DNA from: Streptomyces polyasparticus
Lineage (GTDB): Bacteria > Actinomycetota > Actinomycetes > Streptomycetales > Streptomycetaceae
Direction of reading: 5' to 3'
Length of the DNA: 64,000 bases
Assembly (NCBI RefSeq): GCF_014493765.1
Contig: NZ_JACTVJ010000019.1
Coordinates: forward strand, 1 to 64,000
Part shown: positions 33,327 to 43,793 of the stretch, piece by piece
Position numbering within the stretch: the first letter of the stretch is position 1
Layout of the letters: every line of letters starts with the position of its first letter
The notes under the pieces: model-generated
What the model was told of the DNA's origin: nothing
Database searches by the model: none
Seen by the model: only the letters and a program-made list of their open reading frames with translations
Made by a program: the position numbers and the translations under genes

Positions 33327-35074
33327 GCCAGTACCGCCGTCCGGTAGCGAGGGCTGCGTTGGACAAGTTCTTCGTGGCGGGCCTCGTCGGCGATCCGTCC
33401 GCCGTCGATCAGGACCACGCGGTCGGCGACGGCGAGGAGCGCCGGGCTGCTGGTGACGAGGACGGTCGTACGGCCCCGTCGCACCTCGCGGATCCCGGAG
33501 GCGATACGGGCCTCGGTGGCCGCGTCGATCGCGGTGGTCGGGTCGTGCACGACGAGCACCTCGCGGTCGGCGGCGAGCGCACGGGCGAGCGCCACGCGCT
33601 GGCGCTGGCCGCCGGAGAGCGAACGGCCACGCTCGCCGACGGGAGCGTTCATGCCGCCGGGCACGGAGGCGGCGACCTCGTCGGCCGCGGCGGCGGCCGT
33701 CGCGGCCTCGTGGGCGGCGCCTCCGGCGGCGGTGATGTTCTCCTCGATCGACCCGGTGAACAGGTCGGCCGCGTGCTCGGCGACGAGGATCCGCGAGCGC
33801 AGCTCACGCGGCGACAGGGCGGTGAAGGGGACGCCGTGCAGAGCGAGGCGCCCCTGGTCGGGGTCGGTGTGGCGGGCCAGGCAGCGGACGAGTGTGTCGG
33901 CGTGCGCGGGGTCGGTGACGACGACGCCGAGGAACTCGCCGGGGGAGACGGTGAGTTCGAGGTCCTGGAGGCCCCCGTGGGTGAGGGCGGTGAGGCTGAG
34001 GGCGGCGGCGGGCTCGTCGGCGGGGGCGCCCTGCGCGGGGATCTCGGCGTGGTCGGCTGTGCCGCCCGGGGCCGGGAGAACCTCGCCCCCGGCGGTGTCG
34101 GCGATGCCGCCCGGTGCCGAGAGCACCTCGCCGACCCGTCCCGCCGAGGCCCGCGACCGTGCCACGTCCGCGGCCACCCAGGCCACGGTGTGCAGCGGTC
34201 CCGGCAGGAACAGGGCGAGGCCCACCGCGGCCACCAGCTCGCCGAGCCCGATCGCGTCGGTGAGGACGAGATGACCGCCGACGAGCGCGACCAGGGCGAT
34301 GAAGATTCCGGTGAGGGCCTGCATCATGCCGGTCTGTACGGCCTCGGCCCGCGCCGCCCGCACCGTCGCGTCCAGCGCGGCCCGGCTGGTGTGCCGGTAC
34401 CGCTCGGAAGCCGCGCGCTGGGCGCCGAGGCCCTGGAGCACCCGTACACCCGCGACGAGGTCGGCAGCGACGCCCGACGCATGGGCGGCGCGCTCCTGCT
34501 CGGCATGACTGCGGTGTTCCAGGGGGCGGGCCAGAAGCTGGCCGAGTCCCATCAGGACCGGAGTGCCGAGCAGGATCAGGAGGCCCAGCGGAACGGAGGC
34601 GCGAAGCAGCAGCACCGCGCCCGCCGCCAGACCGACGACCGCGCCGAAGCCGATCGGCAGGGAGAACGTGACGCCGCCGGCCCGCCGCGCGTCCTCGGTG
34701 GTGACGGAGACCAGGGCGCCGGGCGGCCGGCCGCGCTCGGCGCCGCCGTACGGATCGAGCACGCGGCGGATCAGGCGCATCCGCAGGGTGTGCCCCGCGT
34801 GCTCCTTGGCGTACTCGGCCGTGCGCGCGCCCAGCTGGAAGCCGCCGGACAGGAAGACATAGACAACCGCGAGGATCAGCGCCCACCGGCCGAACGAGGC
34901 GAGGTCCGGCTCGACGATGGCGCGGTCCACGAAGAACCCGATGAGGACGGGGATCAGCGCCTCGCCGATCTGGTGCGAGGCATTGAGCGCACAGGCCGCG
35001 ATCACGCGGCGCCGCTCGCCCTTGATCACTGTGCGCAGCACTTCACGCCCGTCGCGCCGCGCGGCGTCCCGCAT
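33323..35074 (-). CDS. ABC transporter (TMD-NBD half), signature half of a heterodimer
   Basis: 583-aa half-transporter with six membrane helices (about 20-300) and an NBD. The Walker A motif is gone: the position reads LGVVVTDPAHADTLVRCL with no GKS/T. Walker B lacks the catalytic Glu (VLVVHDPTTAID). The signature GRSLSGGQRQRVALARAL is canonical. It therefore supplies the signature for the partner's active ATP site. The first gene of the pair; GGGGAGAGAGAC precedes the ATG at 35074, and the longer frame to 35209 crosses the iron box and is rejected. An IdeR/DmdR-like box lies 31 bp upstream. Confidence 0.9.
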   Translation of the reverse strand: MRDAARRDGREVLRTVIKGERRRVIAACALNASHQIGEALIPVLIGFFVDRAIVEPDLASFGRWALILAVVYVFLSGGFQLGARTAEYAKEHAGHTLRMRLIRRVLDPYGGAERGRPPGALVSVTTEDARRAGGVTFSLPIGFGAVVGLAAGAVLLLRASVPLGLLILLGTPVLMGLGQLLARPLEHRSHAEQERAAHASGVAADLVAGVRVLQGLGAQRAASERYRHTSRAALDATVRAARAEAVQTGMMQALTGIFIALVALVGGHLVLTDAIGLGELVAAVGLALFLPGPLHTVAWVAADVARSRASAGRVGEVLSAPGGIADTAGGEVLPAPGGTADHAEIPAQGAPADEPAAALSLTALTHGGLQDLELTVSPGEFLGVVVTDPAHADTLVRCLARHTDPDQGRLALHGVPFTALSPRELRSRILVAEHAADLFTGSIEENITAAGGAAHEAATAAAAADEVAASVPGGMNAPVGERGRSLSGGQRQRVALARALAADREVLVVHDPTTAIDAATEARIASGIREVRRGRTTVLVTSSPALLAVADRVVLIDGGRIADEARHEELVQRSPRYRTAVLA

Positions 35075-35104
35075 GTCTCTCTCCCCACCAGGCCGTTTCC
35101 CAAG

Positions 35105-35123
35105 CCAGGTAAGGCTAACTTGA
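35105..35123. promoter_or_regulatory. DmdR/IdeR-like iron box before the ABC heterodimer
   Basis: CCAGGTAAGGCTAACTTGA matches the 19-bp iron-box consensus TTAGGTTAGGCTAACCTAA at 14 positions, including the AGGCTAAC core. It sits 31 bp upstream of the ATG of the minus-strand ABC gene, at promoter distance. Iron repression of the transporter pair is inferred. Confidence 0.68.
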
Positions 35124-35183
35124 CCGGCCTCGGGGAGGGAGAGTGGTCGGCGGGTCCGTGATCGGTCGACCAGTCCGGCGCAG

Positions 35184-35194
35184 TTTGTATACCA
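35184..35194. promoter_or_regulatory. GntR-like operator, copy 1
   Basis: TTTGTATACCA, centred on the GTATAC palindrome. It is the exact reverse complement of copy 2, with centres 107 bp apart. Confidence 0.6.
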
Positions 35195-35290
35195 CTTGGC
35201 CGGTGACATTGGCCGCGCATCGGTCGAATGTGCAGCTGTGATGAGGATTTCGATGCGTCGCGGTTACACCCTTGATCGGGTTCTTCGATT

Positions 35291-35301
35291 TGGTATACAA
35301 A
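35291..35301. promoter_or_regulatory. GntR-like operator, copy 2
   Basis: TGGTATACAAA, 38 bp before the ATG of the first amidohydrolase, in the position of a promoter element. The GT-N-AC core is typical of FadR/HutC-type GntR repressor sites. Confidence 0.62.
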
Positions 35302-35338
35302 AATTGAGTCGCGTCCCCGACCTTCCCAGGAGCCCCCG

Positions 35339-36604
35339 ATGTGCGTGGAAGCCGCCCCGCCGCCCTCCAGCCGGATGACCCGTCGCGGGGTGCTCGCCGC
35401 GGCCGCTGCCCTCGCCGGCACCGCGGCGGCGGTGACCCCGGCCGCGGCCGCGTCGACGGGCGGCGGTTCCCCCCGCGGTGGCGACCTCGTCGTCGAAGGC
35501 GGCACGCTGCTCGACCCGGCCACGGGTGAGGTCACCGAGGACGCCGTGGTGGTCATCGAGAACGGGACCGTCCGAGCGGCCGGTGCCCGCCGCGACATCA
35601 CCGTGCCTTCGGGTGCGCAGGTAGTCGAGGCCCACGGGAAGTGGATCCTGCCGGGGCTCGTGGACGCCCATATCCACCTCAACACCGCCACCGAGGCGCG
35701 CGACGCCGTACGGCAGGGCGCGACCAGCGCCCGCAGCGGTTCGACCAACTTCTACCAGGACATCGCGGTACGGGAGCTGGCCCGCCAGGCGCCCGCCCTG
35801 GCACCCCGCCTGAAGGCGGCGGGCGTCTTCGTCACGCCCGACCTCGGCGACACGGTGCTCGCCGACCCGGACCTGACCGGGCTCGCCCGCCTGAAGGACG
35901 GGGTGCGCTCCGCCGAGGCGCTGCGCCGCGTCATCGAGGTGAATCTCGCCCGCGGCGCCGACGTGATCAAGACCCGGGTCAACGAGCGCGCCGGACTGCC
36001 CGAGCAGGACCCGCTCGCCCAGGTCTACTCGTACGAGCAGCTGCGGGAGATCGTCACCGCGGCGCGTCGCGGCGGCAAGGGCGTGCTGTGCCACAGCTAT
36101 GCCGAGCAGGGCTGCCACGACGCGGTGACCGCCGGCATCCGCTCCCTCGAACACGGCGTGTTCGTCGGCGAACGCACCCTCGCCGAAATGCGCCGCAGGG
36201 GTACGTACTTCACGCCCACCCTCTCCGCGATCGCGGGCCTGGCCGAGTCCTCGGACCCGGTGCTCGCCGAGCGCGGCCGCACCTATCTGCCGGTACTCAA
36301 GCGGGCCGTGCTCGCCGCGCACGAGCGGGGTGTGCCGCTGGCCGCGGGCACCGACTCGTCGGGCGGCAGGGTCAAGCCCATCGGCCGCGAGATCGAGCTG
36401 ATGCACTCCGCGGGCCTGTCCCCGCTCGACGCGATCCGTACCGCCACGACCGGCGCGGCCCGGCTGCTCGGCCTCGAGCGCACGGTGGGCCGGCTCGCGC
36501 GGGGCTTCGCCGGCGACGTGGTGATCGCCGACGGCGATCCGCTGGCCGACGTGACCGTGCTCAAGCAGCCGGTCCGGGTGGTACGGGCGGGCATCGCGCT
36601 CTGA
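35339..36604 (+). CDS. Tat-exported amidohydrolase (imidazolonepropionase/prolidase-like)
   Basis: 421-aa metal-dependent hydrolase with a twin-arginine signal (MTRRGVLAAAAALAG) ending near residue 38. Amidohydrolase-superfamily metal ligands are visible: HIH in GLVDAHIHLN, a candidate carbamylated Lys in DVIKTRVNER, His in LCHSYAEQG and SLEHGVF, and Asp in AGTDSSGG. A C-terminal urease-like strand (GDVVIADGDPLADV) follows. The substrate is unknown; family relatives cut cyclic amides or X-Pro dipeptides. GGAGCCCCC lies before the ATG. It precedes a second exported amidohydrolase by 44 bp. Confidence 0.88.
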   Translation: MCVEAAPPPSSRMTRRGVLAAAAALAGTAAAVTPAAAASTGGGSPRGGDLVVEGGTLLDPATGEVTEDAVVVIENGTVRAAGARRDITVPSGAQVVEAHGKWILPGLVDAHIHLNTATEARDAVRQGATSARSGSTNFYQDIAVRELARQAPALAPRLKAAGVFVTPDLGDTVLADPDLTGLARLKDGVRSAEALRRVIEVNLARGADVIKTRVNERAGLPEQDPLAQVYSYEQLREIVTAARRGGKGVLCHSYAEQGCHDAVTAGIRSLEHGVFVGERTLAEMRRRGTYFTPTLSAIAGLAESSDPVLAERGRTYLPVLKRAVLAAHERGVPLAAGTDSSGGRVKPIGREIELMHSAGLSPLDAIRTATTGAARLLGLERTVGRLARGFAGDVVIADGDPLADVTVLKQPVRVVRAGIAL

Positions 36605-36648
36605 GCGGCCCACCCGCCTTCTTTGCACCTCTCTACTCAAGGAGCCCG

Positions 36649-37983
36649 ATGAACCCCTCGCCCACCTCTGCCGTCTCGCGCCGCAACGTCCTCGCCGGCG
36701 CGGCCGCCCTCGCGGGATCCGCCACGGTGGCCGGCGCCGCGGCCGTACCCGCACAGGCCGCCGGGCGCGCAGGCGCACAGGACGGCCACGGCGGCCACGA
36801 CGGCAGCACGGTCGTCTTCCGCGACGTCCGCCCGTTCGGCACCGGCAAGTCCGTGGACCTCGTCGTCGAGAACGGCAAGATCTCCGGCAAGCCCGCGCCG
36901 CGCGGCGCCAAGGTCGTCGAGGGCCGCGGCCGCGCCGTGCTGCCCTCGCTGATCGACGCGCACATCCACCCCGACAAGACCACCTGGGGCGGCTCGTGGG
37001 TCACGCGCAAGCCGGCGAGCGGGATCGCCGAGTACGTCGCGCAGGACGTGGAGCTGTACAAGAGCCAGACCCGTTCGCTCGCCGAGCGCGCGTACGGACT
37101 GATGAGCCACGCCGTGACCCGCGGCACCCGCGGCATGCGCGCACACGCGGATGTCGCCCCCGCGTACGGCCTCGAAGGAGTCGAAGGGCTGCGATCCGCG
37201 CGTGAGCGGCTCCGGCACGCGCTCGACGTGCAAATCGTCGGCTTCCCGCAGCACGGCGTGATCCGTACGCCGGGCACCGTCGAACTCCTGGAGGAGGCCG
37301 CGCGCACCGGCGCCGTCGACTTCATCGGCGGAATCGACCCGGGCGGCTTCGACCAGGCTCCCGTGGAACAGCTCGACGTGGTCTTCGGTATCGCGGACCG
37401 GCACGGCGTCGGCCTCGACATCCATCTGCACGACCGCGGCGAGCGGGGCCTGGCGGCGCTGCGCGGCATCATCGAGCGCACCCGCGCGCTCTCCCTGCAG
37501 AACAAGGTCACCGTCAGCCATGTCTTCTGCCTGCCCGAGCTCGACGACCGTCAACTCGGAGTCTTCGGCGAGCAGTTGGGAGAGCTCGGTATCTCCCTGA
37601 CCACCGTGGCCCCGTCCGCCCAGCAGGTGCTGCCGATCAAGAAGCTGCGGGAGTACGGGGTGCACGTCGGCCTCGGCTCCGACGGCATCCGGGACTCGTG
37701 GAGCCCGTTCGGCAACGCGGACATGTTCGACCGCGCCCACAAGATGGGCTGGGTCACCGACGTACGCCTCGACGACGAGCTGACCGAGTGCTTCACCGCG
37801 GCCGCCGACGGCGGCGCCGACGTCATGGGTCTGCCGCACGCCGACCTCGCCCCCGGCGCCCCGGCCGACTTCGTCGTACTGCGTGCCGAGTGCGTTCCGC
37901 AGGTGGTCGTCGACACCCCGGCCCGTGAACTCGTCGTGCACGGCGGCGTGATCGTGGCGCGGGACGGCGAGCTCGTCCGCTAG
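36649..37983 (+). CDS. Tat-exported cytosine-deaminase-like amidohydrolase
   Basis: 444-aa hydrolase with a Tat signal (SRRNVLAGAAALAGSA, cleavage near 40). Deaminase-branch motifs: DAHIHPDKTTW (the HxHxDK of cytosine deaminase/AtzC), DIHLHDRGE, TVSHVFCLPEL and GSDGIRDSWSPFGNADM (catalytic Asp plus the RD-W-P-G/F-G signature). Cytosine deaminases are normally cytoplasmic, so an exported member suggests a different N-heterocyclic or ureido substrate. CAAGGAG is 7 bases upstream of the ATG. Co-transcribed with the previous gene. Confidence 0.87.
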   Translation: MNPSPTSAVSRRNVLAGAAALAGSATVAGAAAVPAQAAGRAGAQDGHGGHDGSTVVFRDVRPFGTGKSVDLVVENGKISGKPAPRGAKVVEGRGRAVLPSLIDAHIHPDKTTWGGSWVTRKPASGIAEYVAQDVELYKSQTRSLAERAYGLMSHAVTRGTRGMRAHADVAPAYGLEGVEGLRSARERLRHALDVQIVGFPQHGVIRTPGTVELLEEAARTGAVDFIGGIDPGGFDQAPVEQLDVVFGIADRHGVGLDIHLHDRGERGLAALRGIIERTRALSLQNKVTVSHVFCLPELDDRQLGVFGEQLGELGISLTTVAPSAQQVLPIKKLREYGVHVGLGSDGIRDSWSPFGNADMFDRAHKMGWVTDVRLDDELTECFTAAADGGADVMGLPHADLAPGAPADFVVLRAECVPQVVVDTPARELVVHGGVIVARDGELVR

Positions 37984-38045
37984 CCCTCGTACCGGCAGGG
38001 AAATTGCCTTGCCACCTCCGGTGATCGCCCTGCGAGACTGACCTC

Positions 38046-38705
38046 ATGGACGACATGGGGAAGTTCCGCCGGGCGGTCACCGAGTGGGCCGCGCGCCGGA
38101 CGGGGGCGGCGCAGTCCGCGGTGGAGGCCGCGGAGCTGACGGCCCGCATCGGTGTGCGCACCGTCGTCCTGGTCGAGGGGGACAGCGATGTGCGCGCCCT
38201 CGACGCCCTCGCGGCCCGGCGCGGCCGTGACCTCGCCGCGGAGGCCGTCGCGGTGCTGCCGCTCGGCGGCGCGACGAACATCGGGCACTTCCTCAGGGTG
38301 TGCGGGCCCAAGGGCCTGGGCTTCACCCCCGTCGGCCTGTGCGACGTCGGCGAGATGGGGCACTTCCAACGGGCCCTGGAGCGCGAGGGTTTCGGCGCCG
38401 CGCACTCCCGCGAGGACCTGGAATCCCTCGGCTACTACATCTGCGACGCGGACCTGGAGGACGAGCTGATCCGCGCGCTCGGACCCCTCGGCGTCGAGCA
38501 AGTCATCGCGTCCGAGGACGAGTTGCGCCCCTTCCGCACCTTCCAGAACCAGCCCTTCCAGCGCCCGCGCACCATAGAGCAGCAGCTGCGCCGCTTCATG
38601 GGCACCCACGCCGGACGCAAGGCCCAGTACGCCAAGGCCATGGTGGAGTCCCTCGACCTCGACCGCACCCCGCGCCCGCTGGAGCGCCTGCTCGCGCGCG
38701 TGTAG
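38046..38705 (+). CDS. Stand-alone OLD-type TOPRIM protein
   Basis: 219-aa cytoplasmic protein. The TOPRIM glutamate strand is VVLVEGDSDVRALDAL (about 38-53), then GGATNIGHFL. The later acidic motif is ICDADLEDELIRALG (about 135-149), the DxLExEL variant of OLD-family nucleases. Unlike OLD proteins it has no ABC ATPase domain. Such single-domain TOPRIMs may be nucleases or nucleotidyl hydrolases in repair or defence; nothing more specific can be seen. An alternative ATG at 38055 is possible. Convergent with the EEP gene. Confidence 0.8.
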   Translation: MDDMGKFRRAVTEWAARRTGAAQSAVEAAELTARIGVRTVVLVEGDSDVRALDALAARRGRDLAAEAVAVLPLGGATNIGHFLRVCGPKGLGFTPVGLCDVGEMGHFQRALEREGFGAAHSREDLESLGYYICDADLEDELIRALGPLGVEQVIASEDELRPFRTFQNQPFQRPRTIEQQLRRFMGTHAGRKAQYAKAMVESLDLDRTPRPLERLLARV

Positions 38706-38726
38706 CCCAGGTGCTCGGCCCGGCTC

Positions 38727-39590
38727 CTAGCGCGTGGTGTGCGGCCGGTTCAGGTCCACGTCCGCGTGCACGAGGTCGTGGTCCGACCATGCGGACCGGT
38801 GCACGCCCTGGTCGACCGGTGCGATGCCCCGTACGAAGGTGTAGTCGAACTTGCTCATCCAGTCCGTCGTCGTCTCGCACTGCCCCTCGGAGGCCGACGG
38901 GTGGCACTGCGGGTCGCCGTCCTCGGCCAGCTTCCACATCGCGTCGAGCTCGGGCGAGGACGGCACGGCGTTGAAGTCGCCCAGGACGATGGCCCGTTCA
39001 TGCGGGGCGACGGCCTTGGCGAGCACGGCAGCCTGCTGCGCGCGGACCTCCGCCTGCTGGCGCTGCGCGAGATGCGTGGCGAACACCCGGACCGGCTTGC
39101 CGCCCACCTCGGTGGTGACCGCCATGTACCCGCGGTCCTCGGAACCGCCGTCGGGATACTCGACCCGCACCCTGTCCGTCATCGGGGCCGCCGACAGAAT
39201 CGCCTGACCGTAGCCGCCCGGGTCCCAGGGGGCGCCGCCGCAGCGGTTCCAGCTGGTCAGGACCGAGCCGTACTCGACGTGGTACTTCAGCCCGTGCAGA
39301 TACTCGAGGTGGTCCCTGATCGCCTCGACATCCCTTACGCAGGCTTCCTGCAGGGCGACCACCTGCGGCGCGAACCGCGCGATGTCGGCCGCGCGCCCGA
39401 CGTTGAACCCGCTGTCATTGCACGGATTGCAGATGTTCCAGGTCGCGATGCGGTTCGGCACGATGTCGCGCACGGCGTCGGGAGACAGCGGCTTCTGGGC
39501 GAGTGTGCCTCCCGGAGCGCTCGGGCCGACCACTGCCGCACACACGAGCACCACGGCCGCCGCGAGCCAGCGCACGCCTGTTCCGCTCAC
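38727..39590 (-). CDS. Secreted endonuclease/exonuclease/phosphatase (EEP) family protein
   Basis: 287-aa protein of the DNase I-like fold. The N-terminus is a signal peptide (WLAAAVVLVCAAVVGPSAP). Fold motifs: RIATWNICNPCNDSG, VVALQEACVRD (Glu), ATHLAQ, LGDFNAVPSS (Asp/Asn) and SAWSDHDLVHADVDL (catalytic His). Cysteines in pairs (CNPC, C-V-R-D, QCHP, QCETT) suggest extracellular disulfides. It may cleave nucleic acid or phospholipid. I prefer the GTG at 39590, with GGAGG five bases upstream, over the ATG one codon before it; longer frames are possible. Confidence 0.85.
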   Translation of the reverse strand: MSGTGVRWLAAAVVLVCAAVVGPSAPGGTLAQKPLSPDAVRDIVPNRIATWNICNPCNDSGFNVGRAADIARFAPQVVALQEACVRDVEAIRDHLEYLHGLKYHVEYGSVLTSWNRCGGAPWDPGGYGQAILSAAPMTDRVRVEYPDGGSEDRGYMAVTTEVGGKPVRVFATHLAQRQQAEVRAQQAAVLAKAVAPHERAIVLGDFNAVPSSPELDAMWKLAEDGDPQCHPSASEGQCETTTDWMSKFDYTFVRGIAPVDQGVHRSAWSDHDLVHADVDLNRPHTTR

Positions 39591-39662
39591 CATCGCCTCC
39601 CGTAAGGAGATGCCGGGCTTCCTCCGACGCCTCTCGTACAAGGCTATGCGACCGGCCCGCTC

Positions 39663-39692
39663 TTGACCGGTGCGGCCCACACCTACTACTTT
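39663..39692 (+). promoter_or_regulatory. Promoter of the small leader unit upstream of xdhA
   Basis: TTGACC (39663-39668) and TACTTT (39687-39692) with 18-bp spacing make a good sigma-70-like (HrdB) promoter. The start site would be near 39699, about 40 bases before the leader ATG. Confidence 0.6.
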
Positions 39693-39738
39693 CCGTTCCT
39701 CACTGACCTACGAGCAACGCGAAGGAGGCGACCCGCGG

Positions 39739-39816
39739 ATGAACACCTGCTCCGCTCTCGGTCGCCTCGCCCAGTGCTTCGGCTGGCTGCCGGGTCAGAT
39801 CGCCCACGGCTGCTGA
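39739..39816 (+). CDS. 25-aa small ORF with strong ribosome binding site, in front of the xdh operon
   Basis: GAAGGAGG lies ten bases before an ATG that opens 25 codons (begins MNTCSALGRL, ends QIAHGC) with three cysteines. The stop codon lies inside the loop of a U-tailed terminator. It has its own promoter, so it is either a free-standing micro-gene or a leader peptide for attenuation of the xanthine dehydrogenase operon. No similarity recognised. It is too short for codon-usage tests. Confidence 0.5.
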   Translation: MNTCSALGRLAQCFGWLPGQIAHGC

Positions 39817-39830
39817 ATCAGCCGCTTTTT
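39807..39830 (+). terminator. Rho-independent terminator after the small ORF
   Basis: CGGCTG and CAGCCG pair perfectly across a 6-nt loop and are followed by CTTTTT and then CCCTTT. A real U-tract is uncommon in this GC-rich setting. It lies 130 bp before xdhA, so transcripts into xdh must read through or start later. Confidence 0.7.
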
Positions 39831-39959
39831 CCCTTTGCTCCGGTATGCCCTGAGTGCATGCCGTTCTGCGCCCACCCCTCGTGAGCGGGCCCGAGACGCG
39901 TCCACCGCTCGTGCGCGGCGCGTCCACCCACAGAAGACCCACTGGAATTGGCGAACTCG

Positions 39960-41419
39960 ATGAAGCGACCGACCATCACGGTCAACGGGACAGAAACCCC
40001 GATCGCCCCGGCCGCACCCCACACCACGGCCCTCGACCTGCTGCGCGAGCGCGGCCTGACCGGGACGAAGGAGGGCTGCGCCGAAGGCGAGTGCGGCGCC
40101 TGTTCCGTCCTGGTGGCGCGCCCCGGCGTGGACAAGCCCACCGACTGGGTGGCCGTCAACGCCTGCCTCGTGCCGGCCGCGGCGCTCGACGGCCAGGAGG
40201 TCATCACCTCCGAAGGCCTCGCCACGGCCGGCGCCCCCGGCACCCCGGCCGCCCTGCACCCCGTACAGGAGGAGATGGCGTCCCGCGGCGGCTCCCAGTG
40301 CGGCTACTGCACCCCGGGTTTTGTGTGCAGCATGGCCGCCGAGTACTACCGGCCCGGCCGCTGCGAGCACGCACCGGGCGAAGCCGAGGCCGACGCCGAG
40401 CACGGTCCGAACGGCTTCGACCTGCACGCCCTGAGCGGCAACCTGTGCCGGTGCACCGGCTACCGCCCGATCCGTGACGCCGCGTACGCCGTCGGCGCGC
40501 CCGCCGACGAAGACCCGCTCGCCCGGCGCCGCGAGCAGGCACCGCCCGCCCCCGTGGCCACCGAGTACGCGCAGGACGACCGGAGCTTCGTACGGAAGAA
40601 CACCCTGGCCGAGACGCTGCGGCTGCTGCGGGAGCGGCCGGACGCGACCGTGGTCGCGGGTTCCACCGACTGGGGCGTGGAGGTGAACATCCGCTCCCGC
40701 AGGGCGGATTGCGTCATCGCCGTCGACCGGCTGCCCGAACTGCGCGAGCTGCACGTCACCGACGACCGCATCGAGCTCGGCGCCGCGCTGACCCTCACCG
40801 AGATCGAGCGCAGGCTCGACTGCGAAGTGCCGCTGCTCGCCGAGCTGTTCCCGCAGTTCGCCTCCCGTCTCATCCGCAACGGAGCCACCCTCGGCGGCAA
40901 CCTCGGCACCGGTTCGCCGATCGGTGACAGCCCGCCGGTCCTGCTCGCCCTGGAGGCGACGCTGCTGCTCGCCGACGCCGACGGCGAGCGCGAGGTACCG
41001 CTCGCCGACTACTTCACGGGCTACCGGCAGAGCGTGCGCCGCCCCGGCGAACTCATCCGGGCCGTCCGCATCCCGCGGCCCCTGTCGCCCGTCACCGCCT
41101 TCCACAAGATCGCCAAGCGGCGGTTCGACGACATCTCCAGCGTCGCGGTCGCCTTCGCGCTCGACGTCGAGGACGGTGTCGTACGCAAGGCGCGCATCGG
41201 ACTCGGCGGAGTGGCCGCCACCCCGATCCGCGCGCTCGCCACCGAGGCCGCACTCGAAGGCCTGCCCTGGACGGCCGACACCGTCGACGCCGCCGCCCGC
41301 GTCCTGCGCGGCGAGGGCACGCCGATGGACGACCACCGCGCCAGCGCCCTCTACCGCAGCGCGATGCTCGGCCAGAGCCTGAAGAAGCTGTACGCACAGA
41401 CCACGGAGGCCGCGCAGTC

Positions 41420-41423
<4 letters not shown>
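39960..41423 (+). CDS. xdhA: Xanthine dehydrogenase small subunit (2Fe-2S and FAD)
   Basis: 487-aa subunit. The first 2Fe-2S cluster is GCAEGECGACSVLV (about 37-50) plus a later Cys. The second has CGYCTPGFVC and GNLCRCTGYRPI (about 120-165). The FAD domain follows (ATVVAGSTDWGVEVN, then RNGATLGGNLGTGSPIGD). It passes electrons from the molybdenum subunit to NAD in purine catabolism. ATG 39960 is chosen; a TTG at 39948 in frame is possible. It overlaps xdhB by ATGA. The RBS is weak, consistent with control from the leader. Confidence 0.93.
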
Positions 41424-43792
<2,369 letters not shown>

Positions 43793-43793
43793 C

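Noticed and set aside
33323-35209. N-terminal extension of the ABC half-transporter to 35209
   Set aside because: It would translate across the iron box. The ATG at 35074 has GGGGAGAGAG upstream and starts just before the membrane domain.
39831-39959. Imperfect direct repeat of a CTCGTG...CGCGTCCACC segment before xdhA
   Set aside because: Two diverged copies in GC-rich DNA; no evidence for an operator beyond chance.
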